64,000 bases of DNA from Tupaia tana (lineage: Eukaryota > Chordata > Mammalia > Scandentia > Tupaiidae): NCBI GenBank assembly GCA_026018925.1, contig JAKSZU010000032.1, positions 248,001 to 312,000 of the forward strand, read 5' to 3'. Below, piece after piece: positions 13,771 to 26,365 of this stretch. Position 1 is the first letter of the stretch. Each line of letters starts with the position of its first letter. Position numbers and translations under genes: made by a program. The notes under the pieces were generated by a model. That model did not search any database and was not told where the DNA came from. It worked only from the letters and a program-made list of their open reading frames with translations.

Positions 13771-15197
13771 TAGGCGGACACCTTAAGCTCAACCCCAACC
13801 CTAACCTGACCCTCACGCTATCTCCAACCGTAATACTGAACCGAAAACTAACAGTAGCCCTAAACTTAATTCCTCAAACTAAGTTCAATCCTAACCTAAC
13901 CTGAAGCCTAAATGAAACCATAGACCTAACACTAACCCTAGGCGGAAACCTTAAGCTTAACCCCAACCCTAACCTGACCCTCACGGTAACTCCAACCGTA
14001 CCACTGAACCGAAAAATAACAGTAACCCTAAACTTACTCCCTCAAACTAAGTTCAAACGTAACCTAACCTGAAGCTTAACTCAAACCATAGACCTAACCC
14101 TAACCCTAGGCGGACACATGAATCTAAACCCCAACCCTAACCTGACCCTGACGCTATCTCCAACCGTAACACTGAACCGAAAACAAACAGTAGCCCTAAA
14201 CTTACTCCCTCAAGCTAAGTTCAAACTTAACCTAACCTGAAGCCTAACTCAAACCATAGACCTAACCCTAACCCTACGCGGACACCTGAAACTCAACCCC
14301 AACCCTAACCTGATCCTGACTCTTACTCCAACTGTAACACTGAACCGAAAAATAACAGTAGCCCTAAACTTACTCCCTCAAACTAAGTTCAAACCTAACC
14401 TAACCTGAAGCCTAACTCAAACCATACACCTAACCCTAACCCTAGGCGGACACCTGAAGCTCAACCCCAACCCTAACCTGGCCCTGACGCTAACTCCAAC
14501 CATAACAGTTACCCGAAAACTAACAGTAGTCCTAAACTTACTCCCTCAAGCTAAGTTCAAACCTAACCTAACCTGAAGCGTATCTCAAACCATAGACCTA
14601 ACCCTAACCCTAGACGGACACCTTAAGCTCAACCCCAAACCTAACCTGACCCTGACGCTAACTCCAACCATAACAGTTACCCGAAAACTAACAGTCGCCC
14701 TAAACTTACTCCCTCAAACTAAGTTCAAATCTAAACTAACCTGAAGCCTAACTCAAACAATACACCGAACCCGAACCCTAGGCGGACACCTTAAGATAAA
14801 CCCCAACCCTAACCTGACCCTCACGCTAAATCCAACCGTAACACTGAACCGATAACTAACAGTAGCCCTAAACTTACTTCCTCAAACTAAGTTCAATCCT
14901 AACCTAACCTGAAGCCTAAATGAAACCATAGACCTAACACTAACCCTAGGCGGAAACCTTAAGCTTAACCCCAACCCTATCCTGACCCTCACGGAAACTC
15001 CAACCGTACCACTGAACCGAAAACTAACAGTAACCCTAAACTTACTCCCTCAAACTAAGTTCAAACCTAACCTAACCTGAAGTCTAACTCAAACCATAGA
15101 CCTAACCCTAACCCTAGGCGGACACATGAATCTAAACCCCAACCCTAACCTGACCCTGACGCTATCTCCAACCGTAACACTGAACCGAAAACAAACA

Positions 15198-18100
15198 GTA
15201 GCCCTAAACTTACTCCCTCAAGCTAAGTTCAAACTTAACCTAACCTGAAGCCTAACTCAAACCATAGACCTAACCCTAACCCTACGCGGACACCTGAAAC
15301 TCAACCCCAACCCTAACCTGATCCTGACTCTTACTCCAACTGTAACACTGAACCGAAAAATAACAGTAGCCCTAAACTTACTCCCTCAAACTAAGTTCAA
15401 ACTTAACCTAACCGAAGCCTAACTCAAACCATAGACCTAACCCTAACCCTAGGCGGACACCTGAATCTCCACCCCAACCCTAACCTGGCCCTGACGCTAA
15501 CTCCAACCATAACAGTTACCCGAAAACTAACAGTAGACCTAAACTTACTCCCTCAAGCTAAGTTCAAACCTAACCTAACCTGAAGCGTATCTCAAACCAT
15601 AGACCTAACCCTAAACCTAGGCGGACACCTTAAGCTCAACCCCAAACCTAACCTGACCCTGACGCTAACTCCAACCATAACAGTTACCCGAAAACTAAAA
15701 GTCGCCCTAAACTGACTCCCTCAAACTAAGTTCAAATCTAAACTAACCTGAAGCCTAACTCAAACAATACACCGAACCCGAACCCTAGGCGGACACCTTA
15801 AGCTCAACCCCAACCCTAACCGGGACCTGAGGCTAAAACCAACCTTAACACTGAACCGAAAACTAACAATAGCCCTAAACTTACTCCCTCAAAGTTCCAT
15901 CCTAACCTAACCTGAAGCCTAACTGAAACCATAGACCTAACCCTAACCCTAGGCGGACACCTTAAGCTCAACCCCAACCCTAACATGGCCCTGACGCTAT
16001 CTCCAACCGTAACACTGAACCGAAAACTAACAGTAGCCCTAAACTTACTCCCTCAAGCTAAGTTCAAACCTAACCTAACCTGAAGCCTAACTCAAACCAT
16101 AGACCTAACCCTAACACTAGTCGGACACCTTAAGCTCAACCCCAACCCAAACCTGACCCTCACGCTATCTCCAACCGTAATACTGAACCGAAAACTAACA
16201 GTAGCCCTAAACTTACTTCCTCAAACTAAGTTCAATCCTAACCTAACCTGAAGCCTAACTCAAACCATAGACCTAACCCTAACCCTAGGCGGACACCTGA
16301 AGCTCCACCCCAACCCTAACCTGACCCTGACGCTATCTCCAACTGTAACACTGAACCGAAAACTAACAGTAGCCCTAAACTTACTCCCTCAAACTAAGTT
16401 CACACCTAACTTAACCTGAAGCATAACTCAAACCATAGACCTAACCCTAACCCTAGGCGGACACCTTAAGCTCAACCCCAATCCTAACCTGACCCTGACG
16501 CTAACTCCAACCATAACACTGAACCGAAAACTAACAGTAGCCCTAAACTTACTCCCTCAAACTAAGTTCAAACCTAACCTAACCTGAAGCCTAACTCAAA
16601 CCATAGACCTAACCCTAACCCTAGGCGGACACCTTAAGCTCAACCCCAACCCTAACCTGACCCTCACGCTATCTCCAACCGTAATACTGAACCGAAAACT
16701 AACAGTAGCCCTAAACTTACTTCCTCAAACTAAGTCAATCCTAACCTAACCTGAAGCCTAAATGAAACCATAGACCTAACACTAACCCTAGGCGGAAACC
16801 TTAAGCTTAACCCCAACCCTAACCTGACCCTCACGGTAACTCCAACCGTACCACTGAACCGAAAACTAACAGTAACCCTAAACTTACTCCCTCAAACTAA
16901 GTTCAAACCTAACCTAACCTGAAGCCTAACTCAAACCATAGACCTAACCCTAACCCTAGGCGGACACCTGAAGCTCAACCCCAACCCTAACCTGACCCTG
17001 ACTCTTACTCCAACGGTAACACTGAACCGAAAACTAACAATAGCCCTAAACTTACTCCCTCAAACTAAGTTCAAATCTAAACTAACCTGAAGCCTAACTC
17101 AAACAATACACCTATCCCGAACCCTAGGCGGACACCTTAAGATAAACCCCAACCCTAACCTGACCCTCACGCTAAATCCAACCGTAACACTGAACCGAAA
17201 ACTAACAGTAGCTCTAAACTTACTCCCTCAAACTAAGTTCAAACCTAACCTAACCTGAAGCCTAACTCAAACCATAGACCTGAACCTAACCCTAGGCGGA
17301 CACATGAAGCTAAACCCCAAACCTAACCTGACCCTGACTCTTACTCCAACTGTAACACTGAACCGAAAATTAACAGTAGCCCTAAACTTACTCCCTCAAA
17401 CTAAGTTCAAACCTAACCTAACCTGAATCCTAACTCAAACCATAGACCTAACCCTAACCCTAGGCGGACACCTGAAGCTCAACCCCAACCCTAACCTGAC
17501 CCTGACTTTATCTCCAAACGTAAAACTGAACCGAAAACTAACAGTAGCCCTAAACTTACTCCCTCAAACTAAGTTCAAACCTAACCTAACCTGAAGCCTA
17601 ACTCAAACTATATACCTAACCCTAACCCTGGGCGGACACCTTAAGCTCCACCCCAACCCTAACCTGACCCTGACGCTAACTCCAACCATAACAGTTACCC
17701 GAAAACTAACAGTAGACCTAAACTTACTCCCTCAAGCTAAGTTCAAACCTAACCTAACCTGAAGCATATCTCAAACCATAGACCTAACCCTAACCCTAGG
17801 CGGACACCTTAAGCTCAACCCCAAACCTAACCTGACCCTGACGCTAACTCCAACCATAACAGGTTCCCGAAAACTAACAGTCGCCCTAAACTTACTCCCT
17901 CAAACTAAGTTCAAATCTAAACTAACATGAAGCCTAACTCAAACAATACACCGAACCCGAACCCTAGGCGGACACCTTAAGCTCAACCCCAACCCTAACC
18001 TGGACCTGAGGCTAAAACCAACCTTAACACTGAACCGAAAACTAACAGTAGCCCTAAACTTACTCCCTCAAACTAAGTTCCATCCTAACCTAACCTGAAG

Positions 18101-18754
18101 CCTAACTGAAACCATAGACCTAACCCTAACCCTAGGCGGACACCTTAAGCTCAACCCCAACCCTAAAATGTCCCTGACACTAACTCCAACCATAACAGTT
18201 ACCCGAAAACTAACAGTAGACCTAAAATTACTCCCTCAAACTAAGTTCAAACCTAACCTAACCTGAAGCCTAAATCAAACCATACACCTAACCCTAACCC
18301 TACGCGGACACCTTAAGCTCAACCCCAACCCTAACCTGACCCTCACGCTAACTCCAACCGTAACACTGAACCGAAAACTAACAGTAACCCTAAACTTACT
18401 CCCTCAAACTAAGTTCAAACCTAACCTAACCTGAAGCCTAACTCAAACCATAGACCTAACCCTAACCCTAGGCGGACACCTTAAGCTCAACCCCAACCCT
18501 AACCTGACCCTCACGCTATCTCCAACCGTAATACTGAACCGAAAACTAACAGTAGCCCTAAACTTAATTCCTCAAACTAAGTTCAATCCTAACCTAACCT
18601 GAAGCCTAAATGAAACCATAGACCTAACACTAACCCTAGGCGGAAACCTTAAGCTTAACCCCAACCCTAACCTGACCCTCACGGTAACTCCAACCGTACC
18701 ACTGAACCGAAAAATAACAGTAACCCTAAACTTACTCCCTCAAACTAAGTTCAA
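15198..18754 (+). repeat. 28-monomer higher-order repeat, copy 2 (partial)
   Basis: Second copy, 3.56 kb long. About ten differences were noted by eye, such as AACCGGGACC at about 15819, TAGTCGGAC at about 16119, CCTGAACC at about 17280, AAAATTAACAG at about 17367, GTAAAACTG at about 17520 and TACGCGG at about 18301. That is several changes per kb, so it is clearly older than the 1176-bp duplication. It ends inside a monomer, where copy 1 reads CAAACGTAACC and this copy CAATCCTAACC. Confidence 0.88.
17461..18468 (+). repeat. Cassette A, copy 2
   Basis: All six cassette A monomers in order, exactly 4698 bp after copy 1 and sharing its private AGGTTCCCG variant at 17861. A few substitutions separate the two copies, for example CTGACCCTGACG in place of CTGGCCCTGACG in the second monomer and TACGCGG at 18301. 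It is part of the 28-monomer duplication. Confidence 0.88.
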
Positions 18755-19812
18755 TCCTAACCTAACCTGACGCCTAAATGAAACCATAGACCTAACACTA
18801 ACCCTAGGCGGAAACCTTAATCTTAACCCCAACCCTAACCTGACCCTCACGGTAACTCCAACCGTACCACTGAACCGAAAACTAACAGTAACCCTAAACT
18901 TACTCCCTCAAACTAAGTTCAAACCTAACCTAACCTGAAGCCTAACTCAAACCATAGACCTAACCCTAACCCTAGGCGGACACATGAAGCTAAACCCCAA
19001 CCATAACCTGACCCTGACTCTTACTCCAACTGTAACACTGAACCGAAAACTAACAGTAGCCCTAAACTTACTCCCTCAAACTAAGTTCAAACCTAAGCTA
19101 ACCTGAATCCTAACTCAAACCATAGACCTAACCCTAACCCTAGGCGGACACCTGAAGCTCAACCCCAACCCTAACCTGACCCTCACGCTATCTCCAACCA
19201 TAATACTGAACCGAAAACTAACAGTAGCCCTAAACTTACTCCCTCAAACTAAGTTCAATCCTAACCTAACCTGAAGCCTAAATGAAACCATAGACCTAAC
19301 CCTAACCCTAGGCTGACACCTTATGCTTAACCCCCACCCTAACCTGACCCTGACGCTTACTCCAACCGTAACACTGAACCGAAAACAAACAGTAGCCCTA
19401 AACTTACTCCCTCAAACTAAGTTCAAACCTAACCTAACCTGAAGCGTATCTCAAACCGTAGACCTAACCCTAACCCTAGGCGGACACCTGAAGCTCAACC
19501 CCAACCCTAACCTGACCCTGACGCTAACTCCAACCATAACAGTTACCCGAAAACTAACAGTCGCCCTAAACTTACTCCCTCAAACTAAGTTCAAACATAA
19601 CCTAACCTGAAGCCTAAATCAAACCATACACCTAACCCTAACCGTAGGCGGACACCTCAAGCTCAACACCAACCCTAACCTGTCCCTCACGCTATCTCCA
19701 ACCGTAACACTGAACCGACAACTAACAGTAGCCCTAAACTTACTCCCTCAAACTAAGTTCAAACCTAACCTAACCTGAAGCCTAACTCAAACCACAGGCC
19801 GAACCCTAACCC

Positions 19813-19980
19813 TAGGCGGACACCTGAAGCTCAACCCCAACCCTAACCTGACCCTGACGCTATCTCCAACCGTAACACTGAACCGAAAACTAACAGTAGC
19901 CCTAAACTTACTCCCTCAAACTAAGTTCAAACCTAACCTAACCTGAAGCCTAACTCAAACCATAGACCTAACCCTAACCC
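19813..19980 (+). repeat. Reference monomer (consensus copy, 168 bp)
   Basis: This copy matches the majority base at every position I compared, so it serves as the type monomer. Order of landmarks: TAGGCGGACACC, TGAAGCTCAACCCC, AACCCTAACCTGACCCTGACG, CTATCTCCAACCG, TAACACTGAACCG, AAAACTAACAGTAGCCC, TAAACTTACTCCCTC, AAACTAAGTTC, the CCTAACCTAACC tract, TGAAGCCTAACTCAAACC, then two CCCTAA hexamers. Hand-counted composition is A 59, C 62, G 18, T 29 (GC 48%). It has four CpGs. Its length is 28 x 6 and 56 x 3, so both the telomeric hexamer phase and the codon phase are kept from one monomer to the next. Confidence 0.93.
19932..19943 (+). repeat. (CCTAA)2 tract inside the monomer
   Basis: CCTAACCTAACC, the pentamer form (TTAGG on the other strand), sits about 24 bases before the CCCTAA core. 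It is present in most monomers, sometimes decayed (TCTAAACTAACC, CCTAACCTTACC). The pentamer is the arthropod-type telomere unit, but here it more likely reflects loss of one C from degenerate TTAGGG hexamers. Confidence 0.8.
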
Positions 19981-19984
19981 TAGG
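19967..19984 (+). repeat. Telomere-like core of the monomer with CCTAGG palindrome
   Basis: This 18-bp stretch reads CCTAACCCTAACCCTAGG. The complement holds two GGGTTA units, and the 3' end forms the palindrome CCTAGG (an AvrII site). Nearly every monomer in the window carries it, with occasional point changes (CCTACGCGG, CCTCGGCGG, CCTGGGCGG, CCTAGTCGG). On the complementary strand it contains two overlapping matches to the animal TRF1/TRF2 recognition core YTAGGGTTR. Whether telomere proteins bind here is inference. Confidence 0.9.
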
Positions 19985-20348
19985 CGGACACCTTAAGTTC
20001 AACCCCAACCCTAACATGGCCCTGATGCTAACTCCAACCATAACAGTTACCCGAAAACTAACAGTAGCCCTAAACTTACTCCCTCAAACTAAGTTCAAAC
20101 CTAACCTAACCTGAAGCCTAACTCAAACCACAAACCTAACCCTAACCCTAGGCGGACACCTCAAGCTCAACCCCAACCCTAACCTGACCCTGACTCTTAC
20201 TCCAACCGTAACACTGAACCGAAAACTAACAGTAGCCATAAACTTACTCCCTCAAGCTAAGTTCAAACCTAACCTCACCTGAAGCCTAACTCAAACCACA
20301 GACCTAACCCTAACCCTAGGCGGACACCTTAAACTCAATCCCAATCCT

Positions 20349-21690
20349 AACCTGATCCTGACGCTAACTCCAACCATAACACTGAACCGAAAACTAACAG
20401 TAGACCTAAACTTACTCCCTCAAACTAAGTTCAAACCTAACCTAACATGAACCCTAACTCAAACCATAGACCTAACCCTAACCCTAGGCGGACACCTTAA
20501 GCTCAACCCCAACCCTAACCTGACCCTCACGCTATCTCCAACCGTAATACTGAACCGAAAACTAACAGTAGCCCTAAACTTACTTCCTCAAACTAAGTTC
20601 AATCCTAACCTAACCTGAAGCCTAAATGAAACCATAGACCTAACACTAACCCTAGGCGGAAACCTTAAGCTTAACCCCAACCCTAACCTCACCCTCACGG
20701 TAACTCCAACCGTACCACTGAACCGAAAACTAACAGTAACCCTAAACTTACTCCCTCAAACTAAGTTCAAACCTAACCTAACCTGAAGCCTAACTCAAAC
20801 CATAGACCTAACCCTAACCCTAGGCGGACACCTGAAGCTAAACCCCAACCGTAACCTGACCCTGACGCTATCTCCAACCGTAACACTGAAGCGAAAACAA
20901 AGAGTAGCCCTAAACTTACTCCCTCAAGCTAAGTTCAAACCTAACCTAACCTGAAGCCTAACTCAAACCATAGACCTAATCCTAACCCTACGCGGACACC
21001 TGAAGCTCAACCCCAACCCTAACCTGACCCTGACTCTTACTCCAACCGTAACACTGAACCGAAAACTAACAATAGCCCTAAACTTACTCCCTCAAACTAA
21101 GTTCAAATCTAAACTAACCTGAAGCCTAACTCAAACAATACACCTATCCCGAACCCTAGGCAGACACCTTAAGATAAACCCCAACCCTAACCTGGACCTG
21201 AGGCTAAAACCAACCGTAACACTGAACCGAAAACTAACAGTAGCCCTAAACTTACTCCCTCAAACTAAGTTCCATCCTAACCTAACCTGAAGCCTAAATG
21301 AAACCATAGACCTAACCCTAACCCTAGGCGGACACCTTATGCTTAACCCCCACCCTAATCTGACCCTGACGCTTACTCCAACCGTAACACTGAACCGAAA
21401 ACAAACAGTAGCCCTAAACTTACTCCCTCAAACTAAGTTCAAACCTAACCTAACCTGAAGCCTAAATCAAACCATACACCTAACCCTAACCCTAGGCGGA
21501 CACCTTAAGCTCAACCACAACCCTAACCTGACCCTCACGCTAAATCCAACCATAACACTGAACCGACAACTAACAGTAGCCCTAAACTTACTCCCTCAAA
21601 CTAAGTTCAAACCTAGCCTAACCTGAAGATTAACTCAAACCACAGACTGAACCCTAACCCTAGGCGGACACCTGAAGCTCAACCCCAACA
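20349..21690 (+). repeat. 18-monomer repeat block, copy 1 (offset 3024)
   Basis: Matches 23373-24714 at exactly 3024 bp (18 x 168). Markers: GATCCTGACGC at the start, GAAGCGAAAACAAAGAG (20891/23915) and ACCTAGCCTAACCTGAAG with ATTAACTC (21611/24635). The GAAGCGAAAACAAAG monomer recurs at 27443 and 30300, and near 1928 in the left zone. Confidence 0.88.
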
Positions 21691-22274
21691 CTAACCTGAC
21701 TCTGACGCTATCTCCAACCGTAACACTGAACCGAAAACTAACAGTAGCCCTAAACTTACTCCCTCAAGCTAAGTTCAAACCTAACCTAACCTGAAGCCTA
21801 ACTCAAACCATAGACCTAACGCTAACCCTAGGCGGACACCTTAAGCTCAACCCCAACCCTAACGTGACCCTCACGCTATCTCCAACCATAATACTGAACC
21901 GAAAACTAACAGTAGCCCTAAACTTACTTCCTCAAACTAAGTTCAATCCTAACCTAACCTGACGCCTAAATGAAACCATAGACCTAACACTAACCCTAGG
22001 CGGAAACCTTAATCTTAACCCCAACCCTAACCTGACCCTCACGGTAACTCCAACCGTACCACTGAACTGAAAACTAACAGTAACCCTAAACTTACTCCCT
22101 CAAACTAAGTTCAAACCTAACCTAACCTGAAGCCTAACTCAAACCATAGACCTAACCCTAACCCTAGGCGGACACCTTAAGCTCAACCCCAACCCTAACA
22201 TGACCCTGACGCTATCTCCAACCATAACAGTTACCCGAAAACTAACAGTAGCCCTAAACTTACTCCCTCAAACT

Positions 22275-23378
22275 AAGTTCAAACCTAACCTAACCTGAAG
22301 CCTAACTCAAACCACAAACCTAACCCTAACCCTAGGCGGACACCTGAAGCTCAACCCCAACCCTAACCTGACCCTGACTCTTACTCCAACCGTAACACTG
22401 AACCGAAAACTAACAGAAGCCCTAAACTTACTCCCTCAAGCTAAGTTCAAACCTAACCTAACCTGAAGCCTAACTCAAACCATAGACCTAACCCTAACCC
22501 TAGGCGGACACCTTAAGCTCAACCCCAACCCTAACCTGACCCTCACGCTATCTCCAACCATAATACTGAACCGAAAACTAACAGTAGCCCTAAACTTACT
22601 TCCTCAAACTAAGTTCAATCCTAACCTAACCTGACGCCTAAATGAAACCATAGACCTAACACTAACCCTAGGCGGAAACCTTAATCTTAACCCCAACCCT
22701 AACCTGACCTTCACGGTAACTCCAACCGTACCACTGAACCGAAAACTAACAGTAACCCTAAACTTACTCCCTCAAACTAAGTTCAAACCTAACCTAACCT
22801 GAAGCCTAACTCAAACCATAGACCTAACACTAACCCTAGGCGGACACATGAAGCTAAACCCCAACCCTAACCTGACCCTTACTCTTACTCCAACTGTAAC
22901 ACTGAACCGAAAACTAACAGTAGCCCTAAACTTACTCCCTCAAACTAAGTTCAAACCTAACCTAACCTGAAGCCTAACTCAAACCATAGACCTAACCCTA
23001 ACCCTAGGCGGACACCTTAAGCTCAACCCCAACCCTAACCTGGACCTGAGGCTAAAACCAACCTTAACACTGAACCGAAAACTAACAGTAGCCCTAAACT
23101 TACTCCCTCAAACTAAGTTCCATCCTAACCTAACCTGAAGCCTAACTGAAACCATAGACCTAACCCTAACCCTAGGCGGACACCTTAAGCTCAACCCCAA
23201 CCCTAAAATGTCCCTGACACTAACTCCAACCATAACAGTTACCCGAAAACTAACAGTAGACCTAAACTTACTCCCTCAAACTAAGTTCAAACCTAACCTA
23301 ACCTGAAGCCTAAATCAAACCATACTCCTAACCCTAACCCTAGGCGGACACCTTAAGCTCAACCCCAACCCTAACCTG
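22275..23378 (+). repeat. 34-monomer offset block, copy 1 (offset 5712)
   Basis: Matches 27987-29090 at exactly 5712 bp (34 x 168). Markers: GACCTTCACGG (22706/28418), CCCTTACTCTTACTCC (22878/28590), CATACTCCTAACC (23321/29033). It abuts the second copy of the 3024-bp block, so the two periodicities interlock. Confidence 0.87.
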
Positions 23379-24714
23379 ATCCTGACGCTAACTCCAACCA
23401 TAACACTGAACCGAAAACTAACAGTAGACCTAAACTTACTCCCTCAAACTAAGTTCAAACCTAACCTAACATGAAGCCTAACTCAAACCATAGACCTAAC
23501 CCTAACCCTAGGCGGACACCTTAAGCTCAACCCCAACCCTAACCTGACCCTCACGCTATCTCCAACCGTAATACTGAACCGAAAACTAACAGTAGCCCTA
23601 AACTTACTTCCTCAAACTAAGTTCAATCCTAACCTAACCTGAAGCCTAAATGAAACCATAGACCTAACACTAACCCTAGGCGGAAACCTTAAGCTTAACC
23701 CCAACCCTAACCTCACCCTCACGGTAACTCCAACCGTACCACTGAACCGAAAACTAACAGTAACCCTAAACTTACTCCCTCAAACTAAGTTCAAACCTAA
23801 CCTAACCTGAAGCCTAACTCAAACCATAGACCTAACCCTAACCCTAGGCGGACACCTGAAGCTAAACCCCAACCGTAACCTGACCCTGACGCTATCTCCA
23901 ACCGTAACACTGAAGCGAAAACAAAGAGTAGCCCTAAACTTACTCCCTCAAGCTAAGTTCAAACCTAACCTAACCTGAAGCCTAACTCAAACCATAGACC
24001 TAATCCTAACCCTACGCGGACACCTGAAGCTCAACCCCAACCCTAACCTGACCCTGACTCTTACTCCAACCGTAACACTGAACCGAAAACTAACAATAGC
24101 CCTAAACTTACTCCCTCAAACTAAGTTCAAATCTAAACTAACCTGAAGCCTAACTCAAACAATACACCTATCCCGAACCCTAGGCAGACACCTTAAGATA
24201 AACCCCAACCCTAACCTGGACCTGAGGCTAAAACCAACCGTAACACTGAACCGAAAACTAACAATAGCCCTAAACTTACTCCCTCAAACTAAGTTCCATC
24301 CTAACCTAACCTGAAGCCTAAATGAAACCATAGACCTAACCCTAACCCTAGGCGGACACCTTATGCTTAACCCCCACCCTAATCTGACCCTGACGCTTAC
24401 TCCAACCGTAACACTGAACCGAAAACAAACAGTAGCCCTAAACTTACTCCCTCAAACTAAGTTCAAACCTAACCTAACCTGAAGCCTAAATCAAACCATA
24501 CACCTAACCCTAACCCTAGGCGGACACCTTAAGCTCAACCACAACCCTAACCTGACCCTCACGCTAAATCCAACCATAACACTGAACCGACAACTAACAG
24601 TAGCCCTAAACTTACTCCCTCAAACTAAGTTCAAACCTAGCCTAACCTGAAGATTAACTCAAACCACAGACTGAACCCTAACCCTAGGCGGACACCTGAA
24701 GCTCAACCCCAACC
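23373..24714 (+). repeat. 18-monomer repeat block, copy 2 (offset 3024)
   Basis: Second copy, with isolated changes (ACATGAAGCC against ACATGAACCC, CTAACAATAGCC against CTAACAGTAGCC). It ends where the following monomer has GACTCTTACTCC in place of GACTCTGACGC. Confidence 0.86.
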
Positions 24715-25357
24715 CTAACCTGACCCTGACTCTTACTCCAACCGTAACACTGAACCGAAAACTAACAGAAGCCCTAAACTTACTCCCTCAAGCTAAGTTC
24801 AAACCTAACCTAACCTGAAGCCAAACTCAAACCATAGACCTAACCCTAACCCTAGGCGGACACCTTAAGCTCAACCCCAACCCTAACCTGACCCTCACGC
24901 TATCTCCAACCATAATACTGAACCGAAAACTAACAGTAGCCCTAAACTTACTTCCTCAAACTAAGTTCAATCCTAACCTAACCTGACACCTAAATGAAAC
25001 CATAGACCTAACACTAACCCTAGGCGGAAACCTTAATCTTAACCCCAACCCTAACCTGACCCTCACGGTAACTCCAACCGTACCACTGAACCGAAAACTA
25101 ACAGTAACCCTAAACTTACTCCCTCAAACTAAGTTCAAACCTAACCTAACCTGAAGCCTAACTCAAACCATAGACCTAACCCTAACCCTAGGCGGACACA
25201 TGAAGCTAAACCCCAACCATAACCTGACCCTGACTCTTACTCCAACTGTAACACTGAACCGAAAACTAACAGTAGCCCTAAACTTACTCCCTCAAACTAA
25301 GTTCAAACCTAAGCTAACCTGAATCCTAACTCAAACCATAGACCTAACCCTAACCCT

Positions 25358-26365
25358 AGGCGGACACCTGAAGCTCAACCCCAACCCTAACCTGACCCTG
25401 ACTTTATCTCCAAACGTAACACTGAACCGAAAACTAACAGTAGCCCTAAACTTACTCCCTCAAACTAAGTTCAAACCTAACCTAACCTGAAGCCTAACTC
25501 AAACTATATACCTAACCCTAACCCTGGGCGGACACCTTAAGCTCCACCCCAACCCTAACCTGGCCCTGACGCTAACTCCAACCATAACAGTTATCCGAAA
25601 ACTAACAGTAGACCTAAACTTACTCCCTCAAGCTAAGTTCAAACCTAACCTAACCTGAAGCGTATCTCAAACCATAGACCTAACCCTAACCCTAGGCGGA
25701 CACCTTAAGCTCAACCCCAAACCTAACCTGACCCTGACGCTAACTCCAACCATAACAGTTTCCCGAAAACTAACAGTCACCCTAAACTTACTCCCTCAAA
25801 CTAAGTTCAAATCTAAACTAACATGAAGCCTAACTCAAACAATACACCGAACCCGAACCCTAGGCGGACACCTTAAGCTCAACCCCAACCCTAACCTGGA
25901 CCTGAGGCTAAAACCAACCTTAACACTGAACCGAAAACTAACAGTAGCCCTAAACTTACTCCCTCAAACTAAGTTCCATCCTAACCTAACCTGAAGCCTA
26001 ACTGAAACCATAGACCTAACCCTAACCCTAGTCGGACACCTTAAGCTCAACCCCAACCCTAAAATTTCCCTGACACTAACTCCAACCATAACAGTTACCC
26101 GAAAACTAACAGTAGACCTAAACTTACTCCCTCAAACTAAGTTCAAACCTAACCTAACCTGAAGCCTAAATCAAACCATACACCTAACCCTAACCCTAGG
26201 CGGACACCTTAAGCTCAACCCCAACCCTAACCTGACCCTCACCCTAACTCCAACCGTACCACTGAACCGAAAACTAACAGTAACCCTAAACTTACTCCCT
26301 CAAACTAAGTTCAAACCTAACCTAACCTGAAGCCTAACTCAAACCATAGACCTAACCCTAACCCT
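25358..26365 (+). repeat. Cassette A, copy 3
   Basis: Six monomers in the standard order. Private changes include TTATCCG in the second monomer, AGTTTCCCG in the third, AGTCGG opening the fifth, AAAATTTCCC in the fifth, and ACCCTAACTCC with GTACCACTG in the sixth. The last two resemble the second monomer of cassette C and suggest exchange with it. Confidence 0.85.

Larger units (their letters stand above)
10500..14056 (+). repeat. 28-monomer higher-order repeat, copy 1 (shared part)
   Basis: Matches 15198-18754 at a constant offset of 4698 bp. Offset checked at five rare markers: TAACCGAAGCC (10711/15409), CTCAAAGTTCC (11191/15889), CTAAGTCAATCC (12031/16729), AGGTTCCCG (13163/17861), AAACTTAATTCC (13861/18559). 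The offset is 28 x 168 less 6, the shortfall being small deletions inside the block. Confidence 0.9.
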
